DNA of 64,000 nt from Candidatus Manganitrophaceae bacterium (GCA_012960925.1 DUAG01000030.1:72766-136765); one strand, 5' to 3'; shown: positions 26,010 through 36,222, counted from the stretch's first letter. Notes: generated by a model not told the origin, from the sequence alone. Numbers and translations: made by a program.

Positions 26010-27584
26010 ATGAAGAAGGAAAGCCGGCTAAAACGCATGTTCTTTTTCTCGCTTGTCTTGTTCTCCCTGCCGTTCACAGCGATGGCCGGGGAATGGCAGA
26101 TTATCGGGCCTAAGGCCTTAGGGATGGGAGGAGCTGGTGTCGCCGTCGCCAACGACGCCACCGCCAGTTATTGGAACCCCGCCGCCTTTGGGTTTTTTAG
26201 CGATCCAGGCGGTGGAGATTATGGGCGTCGAGACTGGAGCCTGCAATTGGTGGATATCGGCGTCGGGACCAAGAGTCATGAAGACTTCGCGGTCTTCCTG
26301 AACGACCTCTCAAAATTCGATTTTACGGTCCTCGGTGCTGCCACGATCCCCCTGGACAAGGTTTCCGACTTCATTCAACTCCTGGATACGCTCAGGGCCT
26401 TTGACGAGAATCCAAACAGAGCCTTGACTGTTATTGAAAATGCCGGCTTCAGGACACAGTTTGGCCATTTTGGACTCGGCGGATCTGCCTCGCTCGATGT
26501 CACCGCAAGAGCAATTATTGATCTTGTCAATATTGCGCAAACAAATGCCACGACAACAACATTTACCATCGCTGATTTTACAGACCCGACAAATTTTTCC
26601 TGCTTCACTTGCAGTACGACAGTTCTTAATGGAGATACAACCGGACTTAGCGTCTTCGAGGAAACCGCTTTAAATACTCATCTTACCGCCACACTAGAAT
26701 GGACCTCCGCTCAAGCAATCGGGTTCATCAACGCCGTGGATACCGGTTTGGCCGCCGCACCTCCAGGTACGACAATTCCACCTGACATTGCCACACAGAT
26801 TGAGAATGTAGCCACTCTGGCAAATAGTATCGCAACCGGCCCAACTTCCGGGGGAACCATCGAAAACAACACGTCGACAATCCAGTTCAAGGGAATAGGC
26901 ATCGCCGAATTTCCTCTGACCTATGGTCTGGCCCTCTCAGATGACCTTGCCATCGGCGGAAATATCAAGTTTATGAAAGCACGCGTCTATAATTTCGCCC
27001 CGAAGCTTTTTGACACTAATTTTGACACCGCCCTCAATGGCGCGCTTGACGATTTTGTTGAAAGTACCAACTTCGGTGTGGACCTCGCCTTCCTCTACCG
27101 CCCTGGAGACCGTTTGCGCTTCGGAATCGTCGGCCGGAATCTGAATTCCCCCGAGTTCGACATGAAGGTCGTCCTCCCGGGCGATCCGGACCATCTTACG
27201 GAAAGGCCTCAAATTCGGGCCGGACTTGCCTACAAGCCGACCCGCTTTATCACCCTTGCTGCTGACCTAGATCTTACAAAAAATGGGACAACAGTTGGGA
27301 AGGGTTTTGACTCCCAGACCTTGGGTGCGGGAATCGAATTTGCCTTGAACAAGGAACTTCCCTGGTATTTTCGCTGGATCATTCCAACAATTTATAGAGG
27401 CGGCGCATATAAAAATCTTGCTGAAAGTGATATCGGCCTTGTCTATACTGCCGGAATCGGATGGGACCTTCTCCTCTTCAATTTCGATATCGCCGCGGCT
27501 ATCTCAAAAGAGACAACCAACATCGACGGTGACGAGATCCCGGAGGAGGCAAAGGCCGAATTCGCCCTCACAATGCTCTTTTAA
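26010..27584 (+). CDS. TraF-like outer-membrane beta-barrel protein
   Basis: A 524-residue secreted protein with a signal peptide (FFFSLVLFSLPFTAMAGEW). The mature N-terminus GPKALGMGGAGVAVANDATASYWNPAAFGFF is typical for the group annotated as conjugal transfer protein TraF and related FadL/UPF0164-type barrels. Alternating strands such as LAIGGNIKFMKARVYNF, LRFGIVGRNLNSPEF, ITLAADLDLTKNG and a final ALTMLF (aromatic last residue) support an outer-membrane barrel. No other conjugation gene is near, so a transfer role is doubtful. Cotranscribed with the lipoprotein upstream. Confidence 0.8.
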   Translation: MKKESRLKRMFFFSLVLFSLPFTAMAGEWQIIGPKALGMGGAGVAVANDATASYWNPAAFGFFSDPGGGDYGRRDWSLQLVDIGVGTKSHEDFAVFLNDLSKFDFTVLGAATIPLDKVSDFIQLLDTLRAFDENPNRALTVIENAGFRTQFGHFGLGGSASLDVTARAIIDLVNIAQTNATTTTFTIADFTDPTNFSCFTCSTTVLNGDTTGLSVFEETALNTHLTATLEWTSAQAIGFINAVDTGLAAAPPGTTIPPDIATQIENVATLANSIATGPTSGGTIENNTSTIQFKGIGIAEFPLTYGLALSDDLAIGGNIKFMKARVYNFAPKLFDTNFDTALNGALDDFVESTNFGVDLAFLYRPGDRLRFGIVGRNLNSPEFDMKVVLPGDPDHLTERPQIRAGLAYKPTRFITLAADLDLTKNGTTVGKGFDSQTLGAGIEFALNKELPWYFRWIIPTIYRGGAYKNLAESDIGLVYTAGIGWDLLLFNFDIAAAISKETTNIDGDEIPEEAKAEFALTMLF

Positions 27585-27586
27585 CC

Positions 27587-28288
27587 TCATCCTCTCTCTA
27601 TCTTTCCATCCACCATATTGAACACCCGGTCCGCCTGAAGCGAGAGTCTTTCATTGTGGGTCACTAGGATGAAGGTCATCCCTTTTTTCCTGTTAAGCTC
27701 CTTGAGCAATCCAAAGATCTCATCACTGGTATGGGTATCGAGATTTCCCGTCGGTTCATCCGCCAGGATCAATTTGGGCTGAAGAACCAGTGCCCTCGCG
27801 ATGGCCACCCGCTGCTGTTCTCCTCCAGAGAGTTCCCCCGGTTTATGCCTGAGGCGGTGAGAAAGTCCGACGGAATTCAACATCTCCCGTGCGGCCGTCT
27901 CAATATCTCCACGATTCATCCGCCGGATCAAGCCGGGCATCATCACATTTTCGAGGGCTGAAAATTCGTGAAGGAGATGATGGAATTGGAAAACGAATCC
28001 AATTTTCTTATTCCTGAATCCCGCCAGTTCCGCGTCAGAATGGCCAAACAGATCGACACCATCAAAAGTAATCTTCCCCGAACTTGGTCTGTCGAGCCCA
28101 CCCAGGATGCTTAGGAGCGTACTCTTCCCGACGCCGGACGCGCCGACAATCGCCAGAACCTCTCCTTCTCGGATCGTCAGCGACACCCCTTTGAGGATGA
28201 CCAGTTCCTCTCCGGCCATGGTAAAAGATTTATAGAGATCGGTGACCTCGATCAGAACACTTCCCTGTGATGCAAGCGCCTCACTCAT
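27587..28288 (-). CDS. lolD: Lipoprotein-releasing ABC transporter ATPase
   Basis: LolD powers release of outer-membrane lipoproteins from the inner membrane together with LolC/E and LolA. The 233-residue ATPase has Walker [12 protein letters not shown], the Q-loop [21 protein letters not shown], the signature [15 protein letters not shown], Walker [13 protein letters not shown] and the H-loop [24 protein letters not shown] is a characteristic LolD stretch. The ATG at 28288 overlaps the end of lolC by eight bases, showing coupling; the frame further upstream lies inside lolC and is not used. Confidence 0.95.
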   Translation of the reverse strand: MSEALASQGSVLIEVTDLYKSFTMAGEELVILKGVSLTIREGEVLAIVGASGVGKSTLLSILGGLDRPSSGKITFDGVDLFGHSDAELAGFRNKKIGFVFQFHHLLHEFSALENVMMPGLIRRMNRGDIETAAREMLNSVGLSHRLRHKPGELSGGEQQRVAIARALVLQPKLILADEPTGNLDTHTSDEIFGLLKELNRKKGMTFILVTHNERLSLQADRVFNMVDGKIERG

Positions 28289-29591
28289 AACGCAGCGCCA
28301 CGACGGGATCAAGCTTTGCGGCCTGCCGGGAGGGATAAATCGTCGCGAGGAGCCCAATGACCATCGCCGACACGGAAACCAGGATTACATCTAAAGCGTG
28401 AAGTTTGACCGGGAGATGGCTGATGTAATAAACATCTCCCGGTAAGGTATAAAACGTCTGAAGGACCCAGCAGATGGAAAGTCCCAGGGGAATACCCAGG
28501 AGGACACCCACGCCGCCGATAATCAGCCCTTCCAGCATAAAGATCCGCGTAATTGATTTTCGGGTCGCCCCCATCGCTTTCAGAATGGCAATTTCCCTGC
28601 TTTTTTCGACAACCGTCATCGTGAGGGTGCTGACAATATTGAACGAAGCAACCAGGATAATTAAAATCAGAATAACAAACATCATATCCTTTTCCATCTC
28701 CAGCGCTGTGAACAGGTTCCGGTTAAGTTGCATCCAGTCGCGGGCCTGAAAAGGAAAATCCAGGCGTGATTCTATTTCCTGAGCCACCTCAGCGGCAAGG
28801 AAGATATCATTCACTTTCACCTCGATTCCGGTAACAACATCGGAAAGATTAAAAAATTTCTGCGCCTCCCGGATCGAGACATATGCCAGAGAAGAGTCGT
28901 ATTCATACATCCCTGAATCAAAAATACCGACCACATGGAATTTCCGAATCTTCGGGGTAAAGCCCATTGGCCCGCCAAGTGACTCCTCAATCGAGCTTCC
29001 ATCCTTTCCAACCGGTGAGATGACATTGATAATTTCTCCCCGGAACACCCCGAGACGCCCGGCCAGCTCTCTTCCGATAATAACACCAGGATATACCCTT
29101 TCAGGTTCAACATCAGATCCGGATCCGGTCAAACTCTCCAAGAGAAGAGGCGGGGGCGGGTCCATCAAATCATTCAATGTACCTTCCACCATATTTCTTC
29201 CAATCTCCGTCACCTCATTCTCTTTTTGAGGATCAATCCCCCTGAGGACGACTCCAAAAACATTGGACTGCGAGGAAAGCAAAACCTGCCGGAAGATAAA
29301 AGGGGTCGCCGACTTGACGAGTGAGACTTCCTCAACTCTTTCAACCAGTCTTTGATAGTCGCTGATGTTGTCCCGGGTCCGGTCAGTGATTACAATATGA
29401 GAATTTGTTCCCAGGATTTTATCCCGCAGATCTTCCTTGAAACCGGTCATGACGGCAAGGGTCGCGATTAAAGCCGCAACGCCCACCGTGACCCCGCCGA
29501 TCGAAATCACGGTGTTCAGCGAAGCTCCCTTTCGGCGACGTTTCGCCTTCAGATACCGAAAACCAATAAAAAATTCATAGGGAAGGGACAT
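28281..29591 (-). CDS. lolC: Lipoprotein-releasing ABC transporter permease (LolC/LolE)
   Basis: A 436-residue FtsX-type permease with one N-terminal membrane helix ([19 protein letters not shown]), a large periplasmic domain (about 45-270), and three C-terminal helices ([62 protein letters not shown]). The start [15 protein letters not shown] and end [17 protein letters not shown] are LolC/E hallmarks. Only one permease gene is present, as in many bacteria with a homodimeric LolF-type transporter. It lies between lysS and lolD on the minus strand, 24 bases after lysS. Confidence 0.94.
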   Translation of the reverse strand: MSLPYEFFIGFRYLKAKRRRKGASLNTVISIGGVTVGVAALIATLAVMTGFKEDLRDKILGTNSHIVITDRTRDNISDYQRLVERVEEVSLVKSATPFIFRQVLLSSQSNVFGVVLRGIDPQKENEVTEIGRNMVEGTLNDLMDPPPPLLLESLTGSGSDVEPERVYPGVIIGRELAGRLGVFRGEIINVISPVGKDGSSIEESLGGPMGFTPKIRKFHVVGIFDSGMYEYDSSLAYVSIREAQKFFNLSDVVTGIEVKVNDIFLAAEVAQEIESRLDFPFQARDWMQLNRNLFTALEMEKDMMFVILILIILVASFNIVSTLTMTVVEKSREIAILKAMGATRKSITRIFMLEGLIIGGVGVLLGIPLGLSICWVLQTFYTLPGDVYYISHLPVKLHALDVILVSVSAMVIGLLATIYPSRQAAKLDPVVALRYE

Positions 29592-29615
29592 CAGGTTTTT
29601 CCTTTAAGGTGCGGA

Positions 29616-31130
29616 CTAATCCCGGCTTGCTATCGTCGTGCCGCTGTTGGAGGATTGAGGCCGCATTTGGGGAAAGAGGATCACATCCCGAATCGAGGCC
29701 TGGTCAGTCAATAACATGACAAGCCGGTCAATTCCGATGCCTTCCCCTGCGGTGGGAGGCATCCCGTATTCCAATGCCTTTAGATAATCTTCATCCATCT
29801 GATGTGCCTCCGGATCACCCGCATCCCGCTGGGCCACCTGGGCCTCGAACCGGGCCCGCTGATCCTTCGGATCATTCAATTCTGAAAAAGCATTGGCGAT
29901 CTCGCGGGAGGCGATATACAACTCGAAACGCTCTGTGAGTTCAGGTTGTTTCGGCTTGCGTTTTGCCAGTGGAGAGATCTCCGTCGGGTAGTCAATAATA
30001 AAGACAGGTCCCGTCAACTCAGGCTCAACGGTCTCCTCAAAAAGAATATTGAGCTGTTTCCAGATAGAATCCTCTTCTTTGACAGGGAGTCCGACCCGGA
30101 GCAGGAGATCGGCCACCTTTTTGGCGTCGGCAAGATCATCCAAGGGCACCTCATGCTTGCGGGCGATAGCCTCAAGGTAGGGAAGGCGCTCCCATGGAGA
30201 GGTAAAATCAATCTCTGTCCCCTGATACGTAAACCGCGTTTTCCCCAGAACCTCCTGTGCGACCGTTGAAAAGAGCTCTTCCGTCATCGTCATGAGTTCT
30301 TCGTAGTCTGCATAGGCCATGTAGAATTCCAGCATCGTGAATTCGGGATTGTGGATGGTAGACATTCCCTCATTTCTGAAATTTCGGTTAATCTCAAAGA
30401 CCCGTTCGAAACCTCCGACAATGAGGCGCTTTAAATAAAGTTCCGGTGCGATTCTCAGATAGAGATCAACATCAAGCGTGTTGTGGTGTGTTACAAAAGG
30501 CCGCGCGGCCGCGCCGCCCGGGATCGGATGCATCATCGGGGTCTCCACTTCCAAGAAGCCCCTTTCCTTCAGAAAGTTCCGGATTACATCAAGAATCTTC
30601 CCGCGCTGGATAAAAACCTTCCGAACATCCGGATTCGCGATGAGATCAACATACCGCATCCGGTAACGCAACTCGACATCGGTGAGTCCATGCCATTTTT
30701 CCGGAAGCGGATAGAGGGATTTTGAGAGAAAGGTGAGCGTGCTCGCTTCAAGGGTTAATTCATCCGTCTTTGTCCGAAAAAGAAGACCATCTATCCCGAG
30801 TGTATCCCCGATATCCACCTTTTCGAAAAGTGCGCTTCCCACTTCCCCAAGGCGATCCTTTTTAAAATAGACTTGCAGGCGTCCCGAAGCATCCTGAATG
30901 TGCGCAAACGCAGCCTTCCCAAATCGACGAAGCGAAATGAGCCGCCCGGCAATCCGGTACGATACCGGCTGTGCCTCAAGCGACTCTTTTGTCGCGGCAT
31001 TATATTTATCCAGAATCTCAAGGAGAGCTGTTTTTCCGCTAAACCGTGCACCATAGGGATCGATCCCGGCCTCGCGGAGAGCCTGGAGCTTTTTAACCCG
31101 TTGGGTATATTGATCATTCTCTGTCCCCAT
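29616..31130 (-). CDS. lysS: Lysyl-tRNA synthetase, class II
   Basis: Class II LysRS charges tRNA-Lys. From the ATG at 31130, preceded by AAGGAG seven bases away, the product has 504 residues: an N-terminal OB-fold (YRIAGRLISLRRFGKAAFAHIQDASGRLQVY), motif 1 region RNFLKERGFLEVETPMM, motif 2 with LRIAPELYLKRLIVGGFERV then NRNFRNEG, and motif 3 GEGIGIDRLVMLLT near the C-terminus. Followed by lolC and lolD in a lysS-lolC-lolD operon, an order seen in many Gram-negative genomes. Confidence 0.97.
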   Translation of the reverse strand: MGTENDQYTQRVKKLQALREAGIDPYGARFSGKTALLEILDKYNAATKESLEAQPVSYRIAGRLISLRRFGKAAFAHIQDASGRLQVYFKKDRLGEVGSALFEKVDIGDTLGIDGLLFRTKTDELTLEASTLTFLSKSLYPLPEKWHGLTDVELRYRMRYVDLIANPDVRKVFIQRGKILDVIRNFLKERGFLEVETPMMHPIPGGAAARPFVTHHNTLDVDLYLRIAPELYLKRLIVGGFERVFEINRNFRNEGMSTIHNPEFTMLEFYMAYADYEELMTMTEELFSTVAQEVLGKTRFTYQGTEIDFTSPWERLPYLEAIARKHEVPLDDLADAKKVADLLLRVGLPVKEEDSIWKQLNILFEETVEPELTGPVFIIDYPTEISPLAKRKPKQPELTERFELYIASREIANAFSELNDPKDQRARFEAQVAQRDAGDPEAHQMDEDYLKALEYGMPPTAGEGIGIDRLVMLLTDQASIRDVILFPQMRPQSSNSGTTIASRD

Positions 31131-31232
31131 CTGACAACTCCTTTTAAAAAACAAAGCATTATAGAGGATTCAATGAAAATACGTCAAGGTTCTTGAGGTC
31201 TCTCATTTCACCGTCGGATCTTGAGCGCTTTC

Positions 31233-33815
31233 TTATCCCTTTCGTTCCCGCAGCCACGTTGAGAGATCCTCCGTCTGCTGCGCCTTGAAGCGAATACCGA
31301 GCTGGATAAACTCCAGGGTTTGACGAAGCGACCGCTCGGCAGAGGGGAGCTTATTTTCCGGAGCCGCGAAAAAGGCCTCCACCTCCCCATACCATTCCTG
31401 CCCCCACAAAGAACGGGTAGACTGTAAAATCCGCTGCGCACCGACACTTCCTCCTTTTTCACGCAACTCCTTCCAGTGACCCTGGACGAATTTCCAGGTC
31501 TCCCCTTGCGTCACCGCATTCGCAAAGAGTGCCCGGATCGGTCTCCAGGAATCCTGCGCCCGAACGTCTTCTGACAGGACAAAGTCCAGGACCCTTCGGG
31601 TGAGGGCCGGTTTCTGGAAGTCTGCAAGTGCGATGAGGTAGCGATCCCGATCTTCGGGAGTCTTACTGGTCTTAATTTTATTGAGATACTGCTCAAAACG
31701 CGTCCCGCCATCGGTTCGCGCGCAAAGACGGATCAGGGGAGTCGCCAGGGTCGAATCAAGAGATCCCCGCTTTGCGAGATAAAGGATCTGGCGTCTGGGA
31801 AGTTCTGAAAGAATCTCGACATCCTGGACGATTGCCCCCATCACCCAAAGCGCGGATGCACGGGCCAGACGCACATCATCGCTTTCCCCCGATGCCGGGT
31901 CCCATCCCAATTCCTTCCAGACCGGAAAAATGAGACTTTTGGCCAGAGAGACAAAGGCGGAGCGATCACCGGATAAAACCAGGTGATGTGATAGTGTTTC
32001 GAGATATCCAGTCATCGCCTCAACGACAACACGCGTTTTATCTCCCTTAAATCGGAAAAGTATCTCCATGAAACGAGAAATCGGAAGTGCGCCATTCTTG
32101 CTCAAGGCCCAGTTATGGTTTAAAATTCCGATCCGCTCGGAAGGTGTAAGCTGTGCCGCAATAACCGGTTGTAGCTTATCCCGCAAACGGGAATCATAAT
32201 CAGTCCTCAGATATGCGCTCTCTCCAGCATTCCCAAAAACCCAGCGAACCTCACTCTCTCCGGGGAGACGACACCGTGTCGTCTCGTCTGAGATAAGGAG
32301 GCGGTGCACATGGGTCCCATCGGAATCTTCATACTTGAGGCTGAATGGAATCGTCCAGCGACTTCCCTCATTACCCTCTTCCTGGCCGGAGGCGTGAAAT
32401 CGTTTCTGTGTGAGGATTAATTCCCGCAGATCGCCGTCTCCGGCCTTGACCGTGACCAACGGAAAGCCCGGTCGCGTAAACCAATCGGTCGCAATGGCCG
32501 ATACCGGTTGACCGGACGCCGATTCCAGGGCTTTCCAGAGCGCCTCCGCCGGTGCATTTTTATACTGATATTGTTTGATGTATTGTCGAATACCCTCTCG
32601 AAACGTCTCCTCCCCCAGAAATTGCTCAACCATCCTCAAACAGGCCGCGCCTTTTTCATAGGTCAGCGCATCGAACATCTCCTCGATCTGAGCACTGCTT
32701 GCCACACTGGCTCGAATCGGCCGAGTACTCTCTAGGGCATCCAGTGCAAGCGGGATCTCTTTTTCCTGTTGAAACTCCACCCAGGAATGCCACTCCGGCC
32801 GCCATTGATCGACAATCTTACAGGCCAGCCAGGTTGCAAAAGATTCGTTCAACCAGAGATCGTCCCACCACTCCATGGTCACCAGATTTCCAAACCATTG
32901 ATGAACGATCTCGTGGGTAAGCACATTGGCAACGCGACGCTGCGCCGTCGTCGAGGCGGTATCCTTATCGAGCAGGAGACAGGAATCCCGAAAAAAGATG
33001 GCCCCCCAGTTCTCCATTGCACCCATCGCAAAATCAGGAACACAAACGAGGTCGAGCTTTGGATAGGGATAAGGCAGATCAAAATAATCATTTAAAAGGG
33101 GAAGAACGGAGGAGGTGACTTCCAAGGCAAACTTCCCGAGATGAAGTTCTCCCGGAAGCGTCCAGATTGCAACAAGGGTCCCGGCAATCTTTATTTCCTC
33201 CTTCTCCAACTTCGCAACCGCCAGGGCCAGAAGATAGGTCGACATAACGGGCGTTTCATCAAAGACAAGCTCTTTCATCCCTTCACTCTGAATTTTATCC
33301 TGTTTCTCTTCAATCACCGGCATGTTCGAAAGGGCCGTAAGATTAGAAGGAACGCACACGCTTAGGCGAAATCGGGCCTTCATCGCCGGTTCGTCAAAGC
33401 AAGGAAAAATCCGTCGGGCGTCGGTCGCCTCGCATTGTGTAAAGGCGTAGGTCTCTCCTTCTGCATGGGCCTCATACAGTCCTCGCATCTGCCGGTTCAA
33501 CCTGCCGGAAAAAGAGATGAAAAGCCGGGCCGTACCGGCTGGGACCGGTTCTTTCAATGAAAGACAGATCGTTTCTGAGGGAAGATCCTTCTTGATCCGG
33601 ACAGAAATCGGGTCAGACTCCCCCTCTTGAAACTTCACCCCACCAATATTCAAGTCAAGAGAATGAAGAATAATTTCCCGGACAGGCGCATCAATACGAA
33701 GGTCAATCTGAACACTTCCGGAAAAAGTTTTTTCTTCAGGAAGAACTTTTAGTGCAATCTCATACAGGACAGGCCGGACACAATCCGGCAAACGGTCTCT
33801 CTTCACTTCTTTCAT
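31233..33815 (-). CDS. pepN: Aminopeptidase N (M1 family zinc metallopeptidase)
   Basis: An 860-residue aminopeptidase that removes N-terminal residues from peptides. N-terminal beta domain, exopeptidase motif GAMEN (FAMGAMENWGAIFF), zinc site HEIVH (LTHEIVHQWFGNLVTMEWW) with the third ligand Glu in WLNESFATW, and a long C-terminal ERAP1-like helical domain from about residue 530. No signal peptide, so cytoplasmic. It resembles the tricorn-interacting/ERAP-type branch by its length and order. Gene upstream of lysS in transcription order, with a 102-base gap. Confidence 0.95.
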   Translation of the reverse strand: MKEVKRDRLPDCVRPVLYEIALKVLPEEKTFSGSVQIDLRIDAPVREIILHSLDLNIGGVKFQEGESDPISVRIKKDLPSETICLSLKEPVPAGTARLFISFSGRLNRQMRGLYEAHAEGETYAFTQCEATDARRIFPCFDEPAMKARFRLSVCVPSNLTALSNMPVIEEKQDKIQSEGMKELVFDETPVMSTYLLALAVAKLEKEEIKIAGTLVAIWTLPGELHLGKFALEVTSSVLPLLNDYFDLPYPYPKLDLVCVPDFAMGAMENWGAIFFRDSCLLLDKDTASTTAQRRVANVLTHEIVHQWFGNLVTMEWWDDLWLNESFATWLACKIVDQWRPEWHSWVEFQQEKEIPLALDALESTRPIRASVASSAQIEEMFDALTYEKGAACLRMVEQFLGEETFREGIRQYIKQYQYKNAPAEALWKALESASGQPVSAIATDWFTRPGFPLVTVKAGDGDLRELILTQKRFHASGQEEGNEGSRWTIPFSLKYEDSDGTHVHRLLISDETTRCRLPGESEVRWVFGNAGESAYLRTDYDSRLRDKLQPVIAAQLTPSERIGILNHNWALSKNGALPISRFMEILFRFKGDKTRVVVEAMTGYLETLSHHLVLSGDRSAFVSLAKSLIFPVWKELGWDPASGESDDVRLARASALWVMGAIVQDVEILSELPRRQILYLAKRGSLDSTLATPLIRLCARTDGGTRFEQYLNKIKTSKTPEDRDRYLIALADFQKPALTRRVLDFVLSEDVRAQDSWRPIRALFANAVTQGETWKFVQGHWKELREKGGSVGAQRILQSTRSLWGQEWYGEVEAFFAAPENKLPSAERSLRQTLEFIQLGIRFKAQQTEDLSTWLRERKG

Positions 33816-33859
33816 ATATTCTCCCTTAAATATTATCCGTAATCATTCTTCGTGAGGCA

Positions 33860-34231
33860 TTACTCCACGATGAATTTACCGCGCATCGAACGGCCATGCA
33901 GACCACAATAATAACGACACACAACCCTCTTATAGAAGATCTTCTTGAAGCGCTTTCCCGGGCCAATCGGTTCCGACCTGAAGGCACAGGGCCCCGATTT
34001 CGCGTCCCCCACAATGGAGTGGGAAATATTATCTTCATTTTTCCAGATAATCTTTCCCGCCAGGGGAACGCGGATAGGATTTGGGGTAAAGGCCTCATCC
34101 CCCAGAGATTCCGCTTTGAGAACAATAGAAACCCGCCGGACCTGAGGGTCAGATGGAAACTCGCAACCCGCCGATCCCAAAGAAAACATAAACAACCCCA
34201 GCATAAAGATGCGGTGACCATCCAACAACAT
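33860..34231 (-). CDS. Cupredoxin-domain lipoprotein
   Basis: A 123-residue plastocyanin-like protein, expected to carry one type 1 copper in the periplasm. The signal ends GSAGC (lipid Cys23). The copper ligands are visible: His71 in NISHSI, Cys109, His112 and Met116 in YYCGLHGRSM. The strand FTPNPIRVPLAGKIIWKNED is the usual cupredoxin N-terminal part. ATG 34231 follows AGGAAAG. It may pass electrons with the small cytochromes c encoded elsewhere in the window (inference). The MITE copy 2 lies directly upstream, in the likely promoter region. Confidence 0.83.
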   Translation of the reverse strand: MLLDGHRIFMLGLFMFSLGSAGCEFPSDPQVRRVSIVLKAESLGDEAFTPNPIRVPLAGKIIWKNEDNISHSIVGDAKSGPCAFRSEPIGPGKRFKKIFYKRVVCRYYCGLHGRSMRGKFIVE

Positions 34232-34260
34232 CACACTTTCCTGATGACGGCTTTATTTAT

Positions 34261-34515
34261 AGAACTTCTGATTAAGTCTTGGTTGGTACGCATCGCGTAA
34301 GCATAAAATCATTTAAGTTCAACTCGTATCGAAGAATCCTCCCCATTCTTATAGGACGGTTCTTCCATTTTTCAGGAGATAAAATGTTTCAATTCAAGAC
34401 TCAAATCGCAGAGGATGGTTCTCGCGAAGCCATAGCCGCTATTGTCAATATTTGCAACGCAGAAACGGGACATTTTCGCCCTGAAAAAACAATCTATGAC
34501 TTATTCAGAGGGTCC
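34261..34515. mobile_element. MITE family A, copy 2 (longer, with inserted segment)
   Basis: Ends AGAACTTCTGATTAAGTC and GACTTATTCAGAGGGTCC match the family, as does the interior from TTTTCAGGAGATAAAATG on. About 75-80 bp of extra sequence is inserted after the left end (from about 34285 to 34365). It lies upstream of the cupredoxin gene. A small frame inside it is not a gene. Confidence 0.75.
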
Positions 34516-34639
34516 TTTAGTATCAGAAGATACACTGAGAAAGGAATCAAAGCAATATGACGGGACCTGATTGTCCCAATAGGACAACAAGACCCGTGTC
34601 GTTTGGCGTCATCCATGAAAACTTGATCTTCCAGAAAAA

Positions 34640-34667
34640 TTGACAAAGCAATATTTTATGGTACTAT
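34640..34667 (+). promoter_or_regulatory. Predicted promoter of the c-di-GMP riboswitch transcript
   Basis: Consensus -35 TTGACA (34640-34645), 16 bases, -10 TACTAT (34662-34667). The start point would be near 34674, giving a leader of about 310 bases before the PilX-like gene. Confidence 0.7.
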
Positions 34668-34730
34668 TGCCGTAGATTCCCCTCAGTAAGGGAGTCCCGG
34701 TGCGCGACGTGCGCCGTGGATTACCATATG

Positions 34731-34834
34731 TAATCCAGATAAAGGCAAACCGATCGAAAGATCGGGACGCAAAGTCACAAAGCTTCACCTTCTTTCTTTC
34801 AGTCGGAAGGTATGCTGGTTGGGCCACCTCGGAT
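34731..34834 (+). promoter_or_regulatory. Cyclic di-GMP-I (GEMM-I) riboswitch
   Basis: The aptamer core is clear: AAAGGCAAACCGATCGAAAG, then GATCGGGACGCAAAG, which holds the P2 stem CCGATC/GATCGG with its GAAA tetraloop and the conserved GGGACGCAAAG. The second stem is CCTTC...GGAAGG, followed by TATGCTGGTTGGGCC in place of the usual GGTAGGT-GCGGGGTT end. GEMM-I riboswitches bind c-di-GMP and often control pilus and motility genes. The 3' segment GGGCCAC (34821-34827) can pair with GTGGCCC (34861-34867), which overlaps the terminator stem, giving a plausible terminator/antiterminator switch. It precedes the PilX-like gene. Confidence 0.9.
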
Positions 34835-34863
34835 AAATGGAAAAACTGAAGTTTTATCGAGTG

Positions 34864-34893
34864 GCCCGTTTCTGAAGAGAACGGGCTTTTTTT
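34864..34893 (+). terminator. Intrinsic terminator of the GEMM riboswitch
   Basis: GCCCGTT (34864-34870) pairs with AACGGGC (34880-34886), followed by seven T. It lies between aptamer and coding sequence and shares bases with the possible antiterminator partner GTGGCCC. Confidence 0.85.
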
Positions 34894-34986
34894 ATGAGTG
34901 TAAAAGGGCAAGGCAGTTCTTAAATACTTCACCTGTCCAAATCACTCTTGAAAAAAGCCTCTTAGATTATCATAGGAGGATCAACT

Positions 34987-36189
34987 ATGGAAAAGGAAGG
35001 AAGCAGACAGGGAAACTTAGTCAAATGTTCACTGAACTGCCTTCACAATGAAAGGGGAATGGCTTTAGTCATCTCATTGCTAATGCTTGCTATAGTCACT
35101 ACAATCGGCATGGCATCCATCATGGCGACCTCCACTGAGCTGCATCTTGGTGGAAATAAACGAGTCACCGCAGAAACACTCTATGTGGCAGAGGCCGGCG
35201 TACAGCATGCCCTTCGGGAGCTCAAGGGACAGGACTTTGATGTGGTTGTTGCCGCCAATGTCGGGCAGTCCTGGATCACGGTAAGTGATTTCAACGGAAC
35301 CCCAGGCATGGGATACACGGTTAAGGTCTCCAATACCAGCGATTCGGGAAACGTCGCAGATACAAACAGTATTTTTGTCACCTCAATAGCAGTGAATCCT
35401 TCCGGTGGATCAAAAACCATTGAGGCGGAGGTCAGCAATCCGGCATTAACTTTGCCCATTAACGCCTCCATGAGCGTTTCCGGAAACTTTAGCCGAATTA
35501 AATTCTCCGGAAACGCCACGATCAACGGCGACCTTCCGGCGGACGAAACACCTGTCGTTGGGAGTGACTGTGCAGAGCACAAAGCTGGGATTTCAGTTGA
35601 TTCGATGGACACCTATACCGATATTGATGTGAAGAAACACGCAGGTGATAACATTACGGGTATCGGACTGAATCCCAGCATTCAACTTCGTCCGAGTGAT
35701 ATGAGCCCGACCATGGTCCAGAATATCGCCTCACTGCTCGGAGAAAAGGCAGATCAAACAATTATTGTTGATGATAAGAAGGTCAATAATGATGATGTCG
35801 TTTGGGGAACAGTTGATGATCCCCAGGTTACAGTCATTATGATGACTGGGGAAGATGTAAGGATGAAATTTAATGGCAACACAACAGGATACGGTATTCT
35901 CATCATCAACAGTGAAACATCCAAGAAAGGACGGGTTGAATTTAATGGCAACTTCGAATGGAACGGTCTCATCGTTATCACGGGGGACGCGGGGTTCGAT
36001 CGCATAAAGGCAAACGGCAATGATTCCATCACCGGGGGAATCATCCTTGCCAATACCAACGAAGATACCAGCGTGGAAAACTTCAGAATTAAGTCTAATG
36101 GAAATACAAGCATTCAGTACAGCTGTAAGGCCTTGACAAACGCCATTGGCCACGCACCATTAATACTGAACTCATGGCATGAGCTTTAA
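34987..36189 (+). CDS. PilX-like pilus assembly protein under c-di-GMP riboswitch
   Basis: A 400-residue protein with the PilX N-terminal domain: HNERGMALVISLLMLAIVTTIGMASIM (a class III-like type IV pilin helix), then LHLGGNKRVTAETLYVAEAGVQHALREL. The rest is unlike classical PilX. From about 160 there are repeated NGN/SGN units (FSRIKFSGNATINGDL, VRMKFNGNTTGYGILIIN, RVEFNGNFEWNGLIVIT, RIKANGNDSITGGIILAN, FRIKSNGNTSIQYSC), suggesting a stacked beta-strand domain exposed on the surface. GGAGG lies eight bases before ATG 34987. Expression is probably set by c-di-GMP through the leader. It may be a minor pilin or adhesin; no other pil genes are in the window. Confidence 0.8.
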   Translation: MEKEGSRQGNLVKCSLNCLHNERGMALVISLLMLAIVTTIGMASIMATSTELHLGGNKRVTAETLYVAEAGVQHALRELKGQDFDVVVAANVGQSWITVSDFNGTPGMGYTVKVSNTSDSGNVADTNSIFVTSIAVNPSGGSKTIEAEVSNPALTLPINASMSVSGNFSRIKFSGNATINGDLPADETPVVGSDCAEHKAGISVDSMDTYTDIDVKKHAGDNITGIGLNPSIQLRPSDMSPTMVQNIASLLGEKADQTIIVDDKKVNNDDVVWGTVDDPQVTVIMMTGEDVRMKFNGNTTGYGILIINSETSKKGRVEFNGNFEWNGLIVITGDAGFDRIKANGNDSITGGIILANTNEDTSVENFRIKSNGNTSIQYSCKALTNAIGHAPLILNSWHEL

Positions 36190-36222
36190 ACAAGGGATCC
36201 ATGGCAAAATGCACAGGGTACG

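Noticed and set aside
26010..27584. Conjugation system suggested by the TraF-like name
   Set aside because: No other tra, relaxase or coupling-protein gene is present; the name is a family label for barrel proteins.
34384..34560. Small frame in MITE copy 2 (MFQFKTQIAEDGSREA...)
   Set aside because: The same DNA occurs in the other copies without keeping the frame, so it is not a gene.
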